Below are positions 22,111 through 33,925 of a DNA stretch of 64,000 bases, piece by piece (the stretch's first letter is position 1; each line of letters starts with the position of its first letter). Below the pieces are notes generated by a model. That model was not told the origin of the DNA, searched no databases, and saw only the letters and a list, made by a program, of their open reading frames with translations. Source of the DNA: Triticum aestivum (taxonomy: Eukaryota; Streptophyta; Magnoliopsida; Poales; Poaceae). The position numbers and the translations under genes were made by a program. Where the stretch lies: positions 473,839,037-473,903,036 of the forward strand of contig NC_057800.1 of assembly GCF_018294505.1 (NCBI RefSeq), written 5' to 3'.

Positions 22111-23688
22111 TGATACGTCTCCACCGTATCTATAATTTTTGATTGTTCCATGCTGTTATATTATCAATCTTAAATGTTTTATAATCATTTTATAGTCATT
22201 TTATATCTTTTTTGGTACTGACCTATTGACATAGTGCCAAGTGCGAGTTCCTGTTTTTTCCCTTTTTTACATCGCAGAAAATCAATATCAGACGAAGTCC
22301 AAATGCCATGAAACTTTACCGAGATTTTTATGGACCAGAAGGAACATGTTGGGCCCTGGTTGCACCTGGGGGGAGTCCTGAGGAGGGGACAACCCACCAG
22401 GGCGCGCCCTGGTGGGTTGTGCCCACCTCGGGTGCCCCCCAGACCGCCTCTTTGCTCTATAAATACCCCAATATTTCCAGAACCCTAGGGGAGTCGACGA
22501 AATATTCATCCAGCCGCCGCAGAGTCCAGGACCACCAGATCCAATCTAGACACCATCTTAGATGGGGTTCACCACCTCCATTGGTGCCTCTCCAATGATG
22601 CGTGAGTAGTTCTTTGTAGACCTTCGGGTACATATTTAGTAGCTAGATGGCTTCATCTCTCTCTCTCTCTCTCTCTCTCTCTTGATTCTCAATACAATGG
22701 TCTCTTGGAGATCCATATGATGTAACTCTTTTGCGGTGTGTTTGTTGGGATCTGATGAACTTCGAGTTTATGATCAGATCTATCTGTTTATATCCATGAA
22801 AGTATTTGAGTTTATTTGATCTCTTTTATGCATGATTGCTTATAGCCTCGTATTTCTTCTCTGATATTTGGGTTTTGTTTGGCCAACTTGATCTATTTAT
22901 CTTGCAATGGGAAGAGGTTCTTTGTAGTGGGTTCGATCTTACGGTGCTTGATCCCGGTGACAGAAGGGGAACCGACACGTATGTATCGTTGCTACTAAGG
23001 ATAAAATGGTGGGGTCTATCTCTACATAGATAGATCTTGTCTACATCATGTCCTCGTTCTTATTGCATTACTCAGTTTCTCCATGAACTTAATACACTAG
23101 ATGCATGCTGGATAGCGGTCGATGTGTGGAGTAATAGTAGTAGATGCAGGTAGGAGTCGGTCTACTAATCTTGGATGTGATTCCTATATAATGATCATTT
23201 CCTGGATATTGTCATAATTATTTGAAGTTCTATCAATTTTCCAATAGTAATTTGTTCACCCACCGCTTTGCTATTTTTCTCGAGAAAAGCCACTAGTGAA
23301 ACCTACGGCCCCCGGGTCTCTTTCTCATATTATTTGCCTTCATGACCTATTTTATTTGCCTTTTATTTTCGTATCTATTAAACCAAAAATCCAAAAATAC
23401 CTTGCTGAAATTTATTTTATTTGGCGTTTGATCTATCAATATTTACAACTCTCTCACGTCCGTTTGCCAATTTCTGGCACCGTTACCCGGAAGGGATTGA
23501 CAACCCCTTTAACACGTCGGGTTGCGAGGATTTGTTATCTGTGTGCAGGGGCTGTTTATGTTGTGTTGCTTGGTTCTGCTACTAGTTCGATAACCTTGGT
23601 TTCATATCCGAGGGAAATACCTACCGTCGCTGTGCTGCATCATCCCTTCCTCTTTGGGGAAATACCGACGTAGCTTCAAACGACATCA
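22111..23688 (+). repeat. Solo LTR, Athila/Sabrina-like, target duplication CATAT
   Basis: It starts TGATACGTCTCCACCG, ends GACATCA and has perfect CATAT on both sides, proving a former integration reduced to one LTR by LTR-LTR recombination. The first ~1 kb resembles the LTR at 19937. After about 23130 it instead resembles the family at 23847 and 25592, so it looks mosaic. A (CT)n run lies at about 22656-22683. Confidence 0.92.
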
Positions 23689-23751
23689 CATATATATAGT
23701 GGTTACACTATTCGACAAAAGGAGGGTCTTCGTAACACGGTTTTGACAATC

Positions 23752-25470
23752 ATATGGTCCATATCTACATACCTAACATAGTAACAACTATCACATTTTA
23801 AGAGGCTGAGGGCCAACAACCATATGGTCCATATCTACATACTTAATGCTACCTCTTGAGCACTGCGTTGGTTTTCCCTTGAAGAGGAAAGGGTGGTGCA
23901 GTAAAGCAGCATAAGTATTTCCCTCAGTTTTTGAGAACCAAGGTATCAATCCAATAGGAGACCACGCGCGAGTCACCTCGTACCTACACAAACAAATAAG
24001 AACCTCGCAACCAACGCGATAAAGTGATTGTCAATCCCTTCACGACCACTTGCAAGAGTGAGATCTGATAGAGATGATAATAATAAGATAAGTATTTTTG
24101 GTACTTTTATAGATTGAAAGTAAAGATTGCAAAATAAAATAGATTGGAAACTTGTGTGATGGAAAATAGACCCGGGGCCCATAGTTTTCACTAGTGGCTT
24201 CTCTCAAGATAGCATAAGTATTACGGTGGCTGAACAAATTACTGTCGAGCAATTGATAGAAAAGCGAATAATTATGAGAATATCTAGGCATGATCATGTA
24301 TATAGGCATCACGTCCGTGACAAGTAGACCGACTCCTGCCTGCATCTACTACTATTACTCCACACATCGACCGCTATCCAGCATGCATCTAGAGTATTAA
24401 GTTCATAAGAACAGAGTAACGCCTTAAGCAAGATGACATGATATAGAGGGATAAACTCATGCAATATGATGTAAACCCCATCTTTTTATCCTCGATGGCA
24501 ACAATACAATACGTGTCCTTTCCCTTTCTGTCACTGGGATCGAGCACCGCAAGATTGAACCCAAAGCTAAGCACTTCTCCCATTGAAAGAAAGATCAATC
24601 TAGTAGGCCAAACCAAACTTATAATTCAAAGAGACTTGCAAAGATAAACCAATCATACATAAAAGAATTCAGAGAAGATTCAAATATTGCTCATAGATAA
24701 ACTTGACCATAAACCCACAATTCATCGGATCTCGACAAACACACCACAAAAGAAAATTACATCGAATAGATCTCCAAGAGAATCGAGGAGAACTTTGTAT
24801 TGACATCCAAAGAGAAAGAAGAAGCCATCTAGCTACTAGCTATGGACCCGAAGGTCTGAAGTAAACTACTCACACATATCGGAGGGGCCATGGAGTTGAT
24901 GTAGAGGCCCTCCATGATCAATGCCCCCTCCGGCGTAGCTCCGGAAAAGGCCCCAAGATGGGATCTCTCTTGGGTACAGAAGGTTGCGGCGGTGGAAATA
25001 GGGTTTCATGGTGCTCCTGGATGTTTGCGGGGTATGTGAACATATATAGGAGGAAGAAGTAGGTCGATGGAGCTACGAGGGGCCCACGAGGGGGGAGGGC
25101 ACGCCTAGGGGGGTAGGCGTGCCCCCTGCCTCGTGGCCACCTCGTTGATTTCTTGACGTCCACTCCAAGTCCTCTGGATCACGTTTGTTCCAAAAATCAT
25201 TTTCCCGAAGGTTTCATTTCGTTTGGACTCCGTTTGATATTCCTTTTCTATGAAACACTGAAATAGGCAAAAAAAACAGCAATTTGGGCTGGGCCTCCGG
25301 TTAATAGTTACTCCCAAAAATAATATAAAAGTGTAAAATAAAGCCCATTAACATCCAAAACAGATAATATAATAGCATGGAACAATCAAAAATTATAGAT
25401 ACGTTGGAGACGTATCACTTAACACAGTAACAACTAGCTCATTTTAAGAGGCTGAGGGCCAACAACACAA
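23752..25470. repeat. ~70-bp direct repeat split by a solo LTR
   Basis: The unit CATATGGTCCATATCTACAT ... GAGGGCCAACAAC occurs at about 23752-23819. It recurs from 23820, where the second copy is broken after CTTAA by the solo LTR and resumes at 25418 to about 25467. The remaining target to 25591 is non-coding. Confidence 0.85.
23847..25417 (-). repeat. Solo LTR, minus strand, target duplication CTTAA
   Basis: On the minus strand it starts TGATACGTCTCCAACG and ends CTCAAGAGGTAGCA. CTTAA flanks it at 23842-23846 and 25418-25422. It is the same family type as the complete element at 25592. No internal sequence remains. Confidence 0.92.
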
Positions 25471-25591
25471 CTATCCGCTGGAAGCAGCTTCATCACGGCG
25501 ACTTGACATCTCGTCAATGAAAAGGAAGAGCCCTCATGTGCCTTGGTAGAGCATGAGTAGAACGGTGTCTCCAATTTTCCAATATGGATGC

Positions 25592-27177
25592 TGATACATC
25601 TCCAACGTATCTATAATTTTTGATTGCTCCATGCTATATTATCTACTATTTTGGACATTATTGGGCTTTGTTATACACTTTTATATTATTTTTGGGACTA
25701 ACCTATTAACCGGAGGCCCAGCCCAGAATTGCTGTTTTTTTGCCTATTTTAGGGTTTCGAAGAAAAGGAATATCAAACGGAGTCCAAACGGAATGAAACC
25801 TCGGGAACGTGATTTTCTCACTGAACTTGATCCAGGAGACTTAGACCCTATGTCAAGCAACCAACAGGGAGGCCACGAGGTAGGGGGCGCGCCTACCCCC
25901 CCAGGCGCGCCCTCCACCCTTGTGGGCCCCCTGTTGCTCCACCGACGTACTCCTTCCTCCTATATATACCTATGTACCCCCAAACGATCAGATACTGAGC
26001 CAAAACCCTAATTCCACCGCCAAAACTTTCTGTATCCACGAGATCCCATCTTGGGGCCTGTTCTGGAGCTCCGCTGGAGGGGGTATCCATCACGGAGGGC
26101 TTCTACATCATCACCATAGCCCCTCCGATGAAGTGTGAGTAGTTCACCTCAGACCTACGGGTCCATAGTTATTAGCTAGATGGCTTCTTCTCTCTTTTTG
26201 GATCTCAATACAATGTTCTCCCCATCTCTTGTGGAGATCTATTCGATGTAATCTTCTTTTTACGCTGCGTTTGTTGAGACCGATGAATTGTGGGTTTATG
26301 ATCAAGTCTATCTATGAACAATATTTGAATCTTCTCTGAATTCCTTTATGTATGATTGGTTATCTTTGCAAGTCTCTTCGAATTATCAGTTTGGTTTGGC
26401 CTACTAGATTGATCTTTCTTGCAATGGGAGAAGTGCTTAGCTTTGGGTTCAATCTTGCGGTGTCCTTTCCTAGTGACAGTAGGGGCAGCAAGGCACGTAT
26501 TGTATTGTTGCCATCGAGGATAACAAGATGGGGTTTTCATCATATTGCATGAGTTTATCCCTCTACATCATGTCATCTTGCTTAAGGCGTTACTCTATTT
26601 TCATTAACTTAATACTCTAGATGCATGCTGGATAGCAGTCGATGAGTGGAGTAATAGAAGTAGATGCAGGCAGGAGTCTGTCTACTTGTCTCGGACGTGA
26701 TGCCCATATACATGATCATGCCTAGATATTCTCATAACTATGCTCAATTCGGTCAATTGCTCAACAGTAATTTGTTCACCCACTGTAGAATACTTATGCT
26801 CCTGAGAGAAGCCACTAGTGAAAACTATGGCCCCCGGGTCAATCTTCATCATATTAATCTTCCAATACTTAGTTATTTACTTTGATTTTTTACTTTGCTT
26901 TTATTTTACTTTGCATCTTGATCATAAAAATACCGAAATATTATCTTATCATATCTATCAAATCTCACTCTCGTAAGTGGCCATGTAGGGATTGACAACC
27001 CCTTATCACGTTGGTTGCGAGGATTTATTTGTTTTGTGCAAGTACGAGGGACTCGCGTGTAGCCTCCTACTGGATTGGTACCTTGGTTCTCGAAAACTGA
27101 GGGAAATACTTACGCTACTCTACTGCACCATCCCTTCCTCTTCGGGGAAAAACGAACGCAGTGCTCAAGAGGTAGCA
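25592..27177 (+). repeat. 5' LTR of the complete element (1586 bp)
   Basis: It starts TGATACATCTCCAACG and ends CTCAAGAGGTAGCA. It is paired with 32354-33925. A TATA-like TATATATACC lies at about 25960-25970, downstream of a GC-rich stretch. Confidence 0.92.
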
Positions 27178-27188
27178 AGAAGGATTTC

Positions 27189-27268
27189 TGGCACCGTTGT
27201 CGGGGAGGTTCGCGCAAGTCAAGATCTGACTCCCGACAACGAGCCATTTCTGGCGCTGTTGCCGGGGA
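27189..27268 (+). other. Primer-binding site, present twice
   Basis: TGGCACCGTTGTCGGGGA lies at 27189-27206, 11 bases after the LTR. A second, closer match to the canonical site, TGGCGCTGTTGCCGGGGA, lies at 27251-27268. Only the first sits at the normal distance from the LTR. Confidence 0.75.
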
Positions 27269-27477
27269 GTCTATGCAAAAGTCAATATACCAAGTACCCA
27301 TCACAATCCCTATCTCCCGCATTACATTATTTGCCATTTGCCTCTCGTTTTCGTCTCCCCCACTTCACCCTTGCCGTTTTATTTGCCCTCTCTCTCTATC
27401 CTCCCTCTCTTTCCGTTTGCCTCTTCTTGCCCGCTTGCTTTTCGTTTGCTTGTGTGTTGGATTGCTTGCTTATCGCG

Positions 27478-29559
27478 ATGGCTCAAGATAACACTAAATT
27501 GTGTGACTTTACCAATACCAACAACAATGATTTTATTAGCACTCCGATTGCTCCTCTTACGGATGCTGAATCTTGTGAAATTAATACTGCTTTGCTGAAT
27601 CTTGCCATGGAAGATCCATTTTCCGGCCTTCCTAGTGAAGATGCCGCTACCCATCTAAATAGATTCGTTGATTTGTGTGATATGCAAAAGAAGAAATATG
27701 TGGATAATGATATTGTTAAATTGAAGCTATTTCCTTTTTGGCTTAGAGACCGTGCTAAAGCTTGGTTCTCGTCTTTGCCTAAAAATAGTATTGATTCATG
27801 GAATAAGTGCAAAGATGCTTTTATCTCTAAGTATTTTCCTCCCACTAAGATCATCTCCCTTAGAAACGATATTATGAATTTTAAGCAACTTGATCATGAA
27901 CATGTTGCACAAGCTTGGGAGAGGATGAAATTAATGATACATAATTGCCCTACTCATGGTTTGAATTTGTGGATGATTATACAAAATTTTTATGCCGGAT
28001 TGAATTTTGCTTCTAGAAATCTTTTAGATTCGGCCGCGGGAGGCACTTTTATGGAAATCACTTTAGGAGAAGCTACTAAACTCCTAGATAATATTATGGT
28101 TAATTATTCTCAATGGCATACTGAAAGATCTACTAATAAAAAGGTGCATGCGATAGAAGAAATTAATGTTTTGAGTGGAAAGATGGATGAACTTATGAAA
28201 TTATTTGCTAGTAAAAGTGTTTCTTCTGATCCTAATGATATGCCCTTGTATACTTTGATTGAGAATAATAATGAATCTATGGATGTGAATTTTGTTGGTA
28301 GGAACAATTTTGGTAACAACGCGTATAGAGGAAATTTTAATCCTAGGCCTTATCCTAGTAATCCCTCTAATAATTATGGTAATTCCTACAACAATTCTTA
28401 TGGAAATTATAATAAGATGCCCTCTGATTTTGAATCTAATATTAAATAATTTATTACTTCGCAAAAGAATTTCAATGCTTTGATTGAAGAAAAAATGCTT
28501 AAGATTGATGAGTTGGCTAGGAACGTTGATAGAATTTCTCTTGATGTTGATTCTTTGAAACTTAGATCTATTCCACGTAAGCAGGATATCAATGAGTCTC
28601 TCAAAGCCATGAGAATTTCCATTGATGAGTGCAAAGAAAGAACCGCTAGAATGCGTGCTAAGAAAGATGCCTTTATAAGAGCGTGTTCTGCTAGTTCCTA
28701 TGAAAATAAAGATGAAGATCTAAAAGTTATTGATGTGTCCCCTATTAAATCTTTGTTTTGCAGTATGAATCTTAATAATTATGGGACTTAATATGATCCA
28801 CCTTTACCTAGAAGGCGTTCCAAGAATTTGGAGACTTTAGATCTTGATGCTAAAATTGATGAAAGTGGGATCGAAGAAATTAAAACCCTAGATGTTGCTA
28901 AACCCACTATTTTGGATTTCAAGGAATTTAATTATGAAAATTTCTCTTTGATTGATTGTATTTCCTTGTTGCAATCTGTGCTAAATTCTCCTCACGCTTA
29001 TAGTCAAAATAAAGCGTTCACTAAACATATCGTTGATGCCTTGATGCAATCTTATGAAGAAAAACTTGAATTGGAAGTTTCTATCCCTAGAAAACTTTAT
29101 GATGAGTGGGGACCAACTATTAAAATTAAAATTAAAGATCATGAGTTCTATGCTTTATGTGATTTGGGTGCTAGTGTTTCCACGATTCCAAAGACTTTGT
29201 GTGATTTGTTAGGTTTTCGTGATTTTGATGATTGCTCTCTAAACTTGCACCTTGCGGACTCCACTATTTAGAAACCTATGGGAAGAATTAATGATGTTCT
29301 TATTGTTTCAAATAGGAATTATGTGCCCATAGATTTTATTGTTCTTGACATAGATTGCAATCCTTCATGTCCTATTATTCTTGGTAGACCTTTCCTTAGA
29401 ACGATTGGTGCAATTATTGATATGAAGGAAGGAAATATTAGATTCCAACTTCCGTTAAGGAAAGGCATGGAACACTTTGCTAGAAAGAAAATGAAATTAC
29501 CTTATGAATCTATTATGAGAGCCACTTATGGATTGCCTACCAAAGATGGCAATACCTAG
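27478..29559 (+). pseudogene. gag-pro: gag-protease of the Gypsy element with three stops
   Basis: ATG at 27478 begins an Athila-type gag with a retrotransposon gag core (Trp/Phe-rich 27730-28010) and an Asn/Tyr/Gly-rich tail (28280-28440). One frame runs to TAG at 29557-29559, broken by stops at 28447-28449, 28789-28791 and 29269-29271. The aspartic protease has Cys-Asp-Leu-Gly-Ala-Ser at about 29158-29175, the Athila variant of Asp-Thr/Ser-Gly. A later Ile-Leu-Gly-Arg-Pro-Phe motif lies at about 29377. Nothing resembling RT follows. The upstream in-frame extension to 26992 is LTR and leader and was not used. Confidence 0.88.
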
Positions 29560-31525
29560 ATCTATCCTTGCTTTTTATGCCTAGCTAGGGCGTTAAACGA
29601 TAGCGCTTGTTGGGAGGCAACCCAATTTTATTTTTATTCCTTGCTTTTTGCTCCTGTTTATTAATAAATAATTTATCTAGCCTATGTTTAGGTTGTGTTT
29701 TTTGTGTTTAATTAGTATTTGTGCCAAGTAGATCCGTTGGGAAGACTTGGGGAAAGTCTTGATATCTTGCTGTAAAAACAGAAACTTTAGCACTCACGAG
29801 AACTGCTGCCATTTTTATTTGCAAAGTTATATTTAGTTAATTATTTTTTCAGATTATTAATAGATAAATTCCTCACGTCCATCAATTTATTTTAGAATTT
29901 TTGGTGTTCCAGATCTTGGGCTAGCTACACATTACTACAGACTGTTCTGTTTTTGACATATTCTGTTTTTCATGTGTTGTTTGCTTATTTTGATGAATCT
30001 ATGGCTAGTAAAATAGTTTATAAACCATATAGAAGTTGGAATACAGTATGTTTAACACCAATATAAATAAATAATGAGTTCATTACATTACCTTGAAGTG
30101 GTATTTTGTTTTCCTTCGCTAACAGAGCTCATGAGATTTTCTACTTTAAGTTTTGTGTTGTGAAGTTTTCAAGTTTTGGGTAAAGATTTGATGGATTATG
30201 GAACAAGGAGTGGCAAGAGCCTAAGCTTGGGGATGCCCAAGGCACCCACAAGATAATATAAGGACACCTAAAAGCCAAAGCTTGGGGATGCCCTGGAAGG
30301 CATCCCTCCTTTTGTCTACTTCTATCGGTAAATTTACTTGGAGCTATATTTTTATTCACCACATGATATGTGTTTTGCTTGGAGCGTATTCTATTATTTG
30401 AGTCTTTATTGTTAGTTTACCACAATCATCCTTTCTGTACACACCTTTTGAGAGAGCCATACAAGATTTGGAATTTGTTAGAATACTCTATGTGCTTCAC
30501 TTATACCATTTGAGTTATATAGTTTTGCTCTAGTACTTCACTTATATCTTTTAGAGAACGGTGGTGGATTTGTTTTATAGAAACTATTGATCTCTCATGC
30601 TTCACTTAGATTATTTTGAGAGTCTTAAATACCATGGTAATTTGCTTAAATAGTCCTAATATGCTAGGTGTTCAAGATGAATAAATTTTTCTTATGAGTG
30701 TTTTGAATACTAAGAGAAGTTTGATGCTTGATGATTGTTTTGAGATATGGAGGTAATAATATCAAAGTCGTGCTAGTTGAGTAGTTGTGAATTTCAGAAA
30801 TGCTTGTGTTGAAGTTTGCAAGTCCTGTAGCATGCATGTATGGTAAACGTTGTGTAACAAATTTGAAACATGAGGTGTTATTTGATTGTCTTCCTTATGA
30901 GTGGCCGTCAGGGACGAGCGATGGTCTTTTCCTACCAATCTATGCCCCTAGGAGAATGTGCGTAGTGCTTTGGTTTTTGATGACTTGTAGATTTTTGCAA
31001 TAAGTATGTGAGTTCTTTATGACTAATGTTGAGTCCATGGATTATACACACTTTCACACTTCCATCATTGCTAGCCTCTTCGGTACCGTGCATTGCCTTT
31101 TCTCACATTGAGAGTTGGTGCAAACTTCGCCGGTGCTTCCAAACCCCATGATATGATACACTCTTTCACACATAAACCTCCTTATATCTTCCTCAAAACA
31201 GCCACCATACTTACTTATTATGGCATTTCCATAGCCATTCCGAGATATATTGCCATGCAACTTTCCACCATTCCGTTCGTCATGACACATTCATCATTGT
31301 CATATTGCTTAGCATGATCATGTAGTTGACATAGTATTTGTGGCAAAGCCACCATTCATAATTCTTTCATACATGTCACTCTTGGTTCATTGCATATCCC
31401 GGTACACCGCCGGAGGCATTCACATAGAGTCATATCTTGTTCTAAGTATCGATTTGTAATCATTGAGTTGTAAATAAATAGAAGTGTGATGATCATCATT
31501 CATAAAGCATTGTCCCAAATAAAAA

Positions 31526-31563
<38 letters not shown>

Positions 31564-32337
31564 AAGGGACAATGCTACTATCCTTTTTCCACACTTGTGC
31601 TTCAAAAGTAGCACCATAATCTTCATGATAGAGAGTCTTTGTTTTGTCACTTTCATATACTAGTGGGAATTTTTCATTATAGAACTTGGCTTGTATATTC
31701 CAACAATGGGCCTCCTCAAGTGCCCTAGGTCTTCGTGAGCAAGCTAGTTGGATGCACACCCACTTAGTTTCTTTTGTTGAGCTTTCATACATTTATAGCT
31801 CTAGTGCATCCGTTGCATGGCAATCCCTACTCCTTGCATTAACATCAACCGATGAGCATCTCCATAGCCCATTGATTAGCCTCATTGATGCGAGACTTTC
31901 TCCTTTTTGTCTTCTCCACATAACCCCCATCATCATATTCCATTCCACCCATAGTGCTATATCCATGACTTGCGCTCATGTATTGCGTGAAGTTTATAGG
32001 TTTCATATTACTAAAAGTATGAAACAATTGCTTGGCTTGTCATCGGGGTTTTGCATGATGAGAGCATTCTTGTGTGACGAAAATGGAGCATGACTAAACT
32101 ATATGATTTTGTAGGGATGAACTTTCTTTGGCCATGTTATTTTGAGAGGACATAATTGCTTAGTTAGTATGCTTGAAGTATTATTATTTTTATGTCAATA
32201 TGAACCTTTATCTTGAATCTTCCGAATCTGAATATTCATACCACAATTAAGAAGAATTACATTAAAATTATGCCAAGTAGCACTCCACATCAAAAATTCT
32301 GTTTTTATCATTTACCTACTCGAGGACAAGCAGGAAT
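29560..32337 (+). other. Non-coding region between protease and polypurine tract
   Basis: No gene is seen in 2.8 kb. It carries the same post-gag block as the permuted element (29576-29624). Two extra polypurine-like motifs lie at 30222-30236 and 30277-30291, the second forming an 8-bp hairpin (30285-30306). Weak frames of 60-135 codons have no recognisable signature. Confidence 0.7.
31531..31560. repeat. (TA)15 microsatellite
   Basis: Thirty bases of alternating TA follow an A-rich run. It is a likely polymorphic site. Confidence 0.95.
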
Positions 32338-32353
32338 TAAGCTTGGGGATGCT
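32338..32353 (+). other. Polypurine tract of the complete element
   Basis: TAAGCTTGGGGATGCT directly precedes the 3' LTR. It has one extra T compared with 19922-19936. Confidence 0.82.
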
Positions 32354-33925
32354 TGATACATCTCCAACGTATATATAATTTTTGATTGCTCCATGCTATA
32401 TTATCTACTGTTTTGGACATTGTTGGGCTTTATTATCCACTTTTATATTATTTTTGGAACTAACCTATTAACCGGAGGCCCAACCCAGAATTGCTGTTTT
32501 TTGCCTATTTCAGGGTTTCGAAGAAAAGGAATATCAAACGGAGTCCAAACGGAATAAAACCTTCGGGAACGTGATTTTCTCACCAAACATGATCCAGGAG
32601 ATTTGGACCTTACGTCAAGACACAAAAGAGGAGGCCACGAGGTAGGGGGCGCGCCTACCCCCCCAGGCGCGCCCTCCACCCTTTTGGGCCCCCTGTTGCT
32701 CCACCGACGCACTCCTTCCTCCTATATATACCTACGTACCCCCAAACGATCAGATACGGAGCCAAAACCCTAATTCCACCGCAGAAACTTTCTGTATCCA
32801 TGAGATCCCATCTTGGGGCCTGTTCCGGAGCTCCGCCGCAGGGGGTATCCATCACGGAGGGCTTCTACATCATCACCATAGCCCCTCCGATGAAGTGTGA
32901 GTAGTTCACCTCAGACCTATGGGTCCATAGTTATTAGCTAGATGGATTCTTCTCTCTTTTTGGATCTCAATACAATGTTCTCCCCTCTCTTGTGGAGATC
33001 TATTCGATGTAATCTTATTTTTGCGGTGTGTTTGTTGAGACTGATGAATTGTGGGTTTATGATCAAGTCTATCTATGAACAATATTTGAATCTTCTCTGA
33101 ATTCTTTTATGTATGATTGGTTATCTTTGCAAGTCTCTTCGAATTATCAGTTTGGTTTGGCCTACTAGATTGATCTTTCTTGCAATGGGAGAAGTGCTTA
33201 GCTTTGGGTTCAATCTTGCGGTGTCCTTTCCTAGTGACAGTAGGGGCAGCAAGGCACATATTGTATTGTTGCCATCGAGGATAACAAGATGGGGTTTTCA
33301 TCATATTGCATGAGTTTATCCCTCTACATCATGTCATCTTGCTTAAGGCGTTACTCTGTTTTCATTAACTTAATACTCTAGATGCATGCTAGATAGCGGT
33401 CGATGAGTGGAGTAATAGTAGTAGATGCAGGCAGGAGTCGGTCTACTTGTCTCGGACGTGATGCCTATATACATGATCATGCCTAGATATTCTCATAACT
33501 ATGCTCAATTCTGTCAATTGCTCAACAGTAATTTGTTCACCCATCATAGAATACTTATGCTCCTAAGAGAAGCCACTAGTGAAACCTATGGCCCCCGGGT
33601 CTATCTTCATCATATTAATCTTCCAATACTTAGTTATTTACTTTGCTTTTATTTTACTTTGCATCTTGATCATAAAAATGACAAAATATTATCTTATCAT
33701 ATCTACCAGATCTCACTCGTGTAAGTGGCCGTGTAGGGATTGACAGCCTCTTATCGCGTTGGTTGCGAGGATTTATTTGTTTTGTGCAGGTACGAGGGAC
33801 TCGCGCGTAGCCTCCTACTGGATTGATACCTTGGTTCTCAAAAACTAAGGGAAATACTTACGCTACTCTACTTCATCATCCCTTCCTCTTCAGGGAAAAA
33901 CCAACACAGTGCTCAAGAGGTAGCA
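32354..33925 (+). repeat. 3' LTR of the complete element (1572 bp)
   Basis: It aligns with 25592-27177 along its whole length and ends GGTAGCA before GATGC. Confidence 0.92.

Larger units (their letters stand above)
25592..33925 (+). mobile_element. Complete non-autonomous Athila/Sabrina-like Gypsy element, TSD GATGC
   Basis: It has two LTRs (25592-27177 and 32354-33925), a primer-binding site, a gag-protease frame (27478-29559), a long non-coding region, a polypurine tract and a perfect GATGC target duplication (25587-25591 and 33926-33930). No reverse transcriptase, RNase H or integrase is encoded in the 5.2-kb interior, so mobility required enzymes from a relative. The LTRs differ by a few bases per hundred plus small indels, so the insertion is not recent. 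Confidence 0.92.

Noticed and set aside
16408..23846. CRISPR-like array, because of recurring phrases in repeats
   Set aside because: Repeats are long, imperfect and transposon-derived in a plant genome; no regular spacers.
26992..27477. Upstream extension of the gag frame
   Set aside because: It lies in the LTR and leader; family structure and the ATG at 27478 favour the shorter start.
31531..31560. Promoter TATA element
   Set aside because: A simple (TA)15 microsatellite inside a non-coding retrotransposon region.
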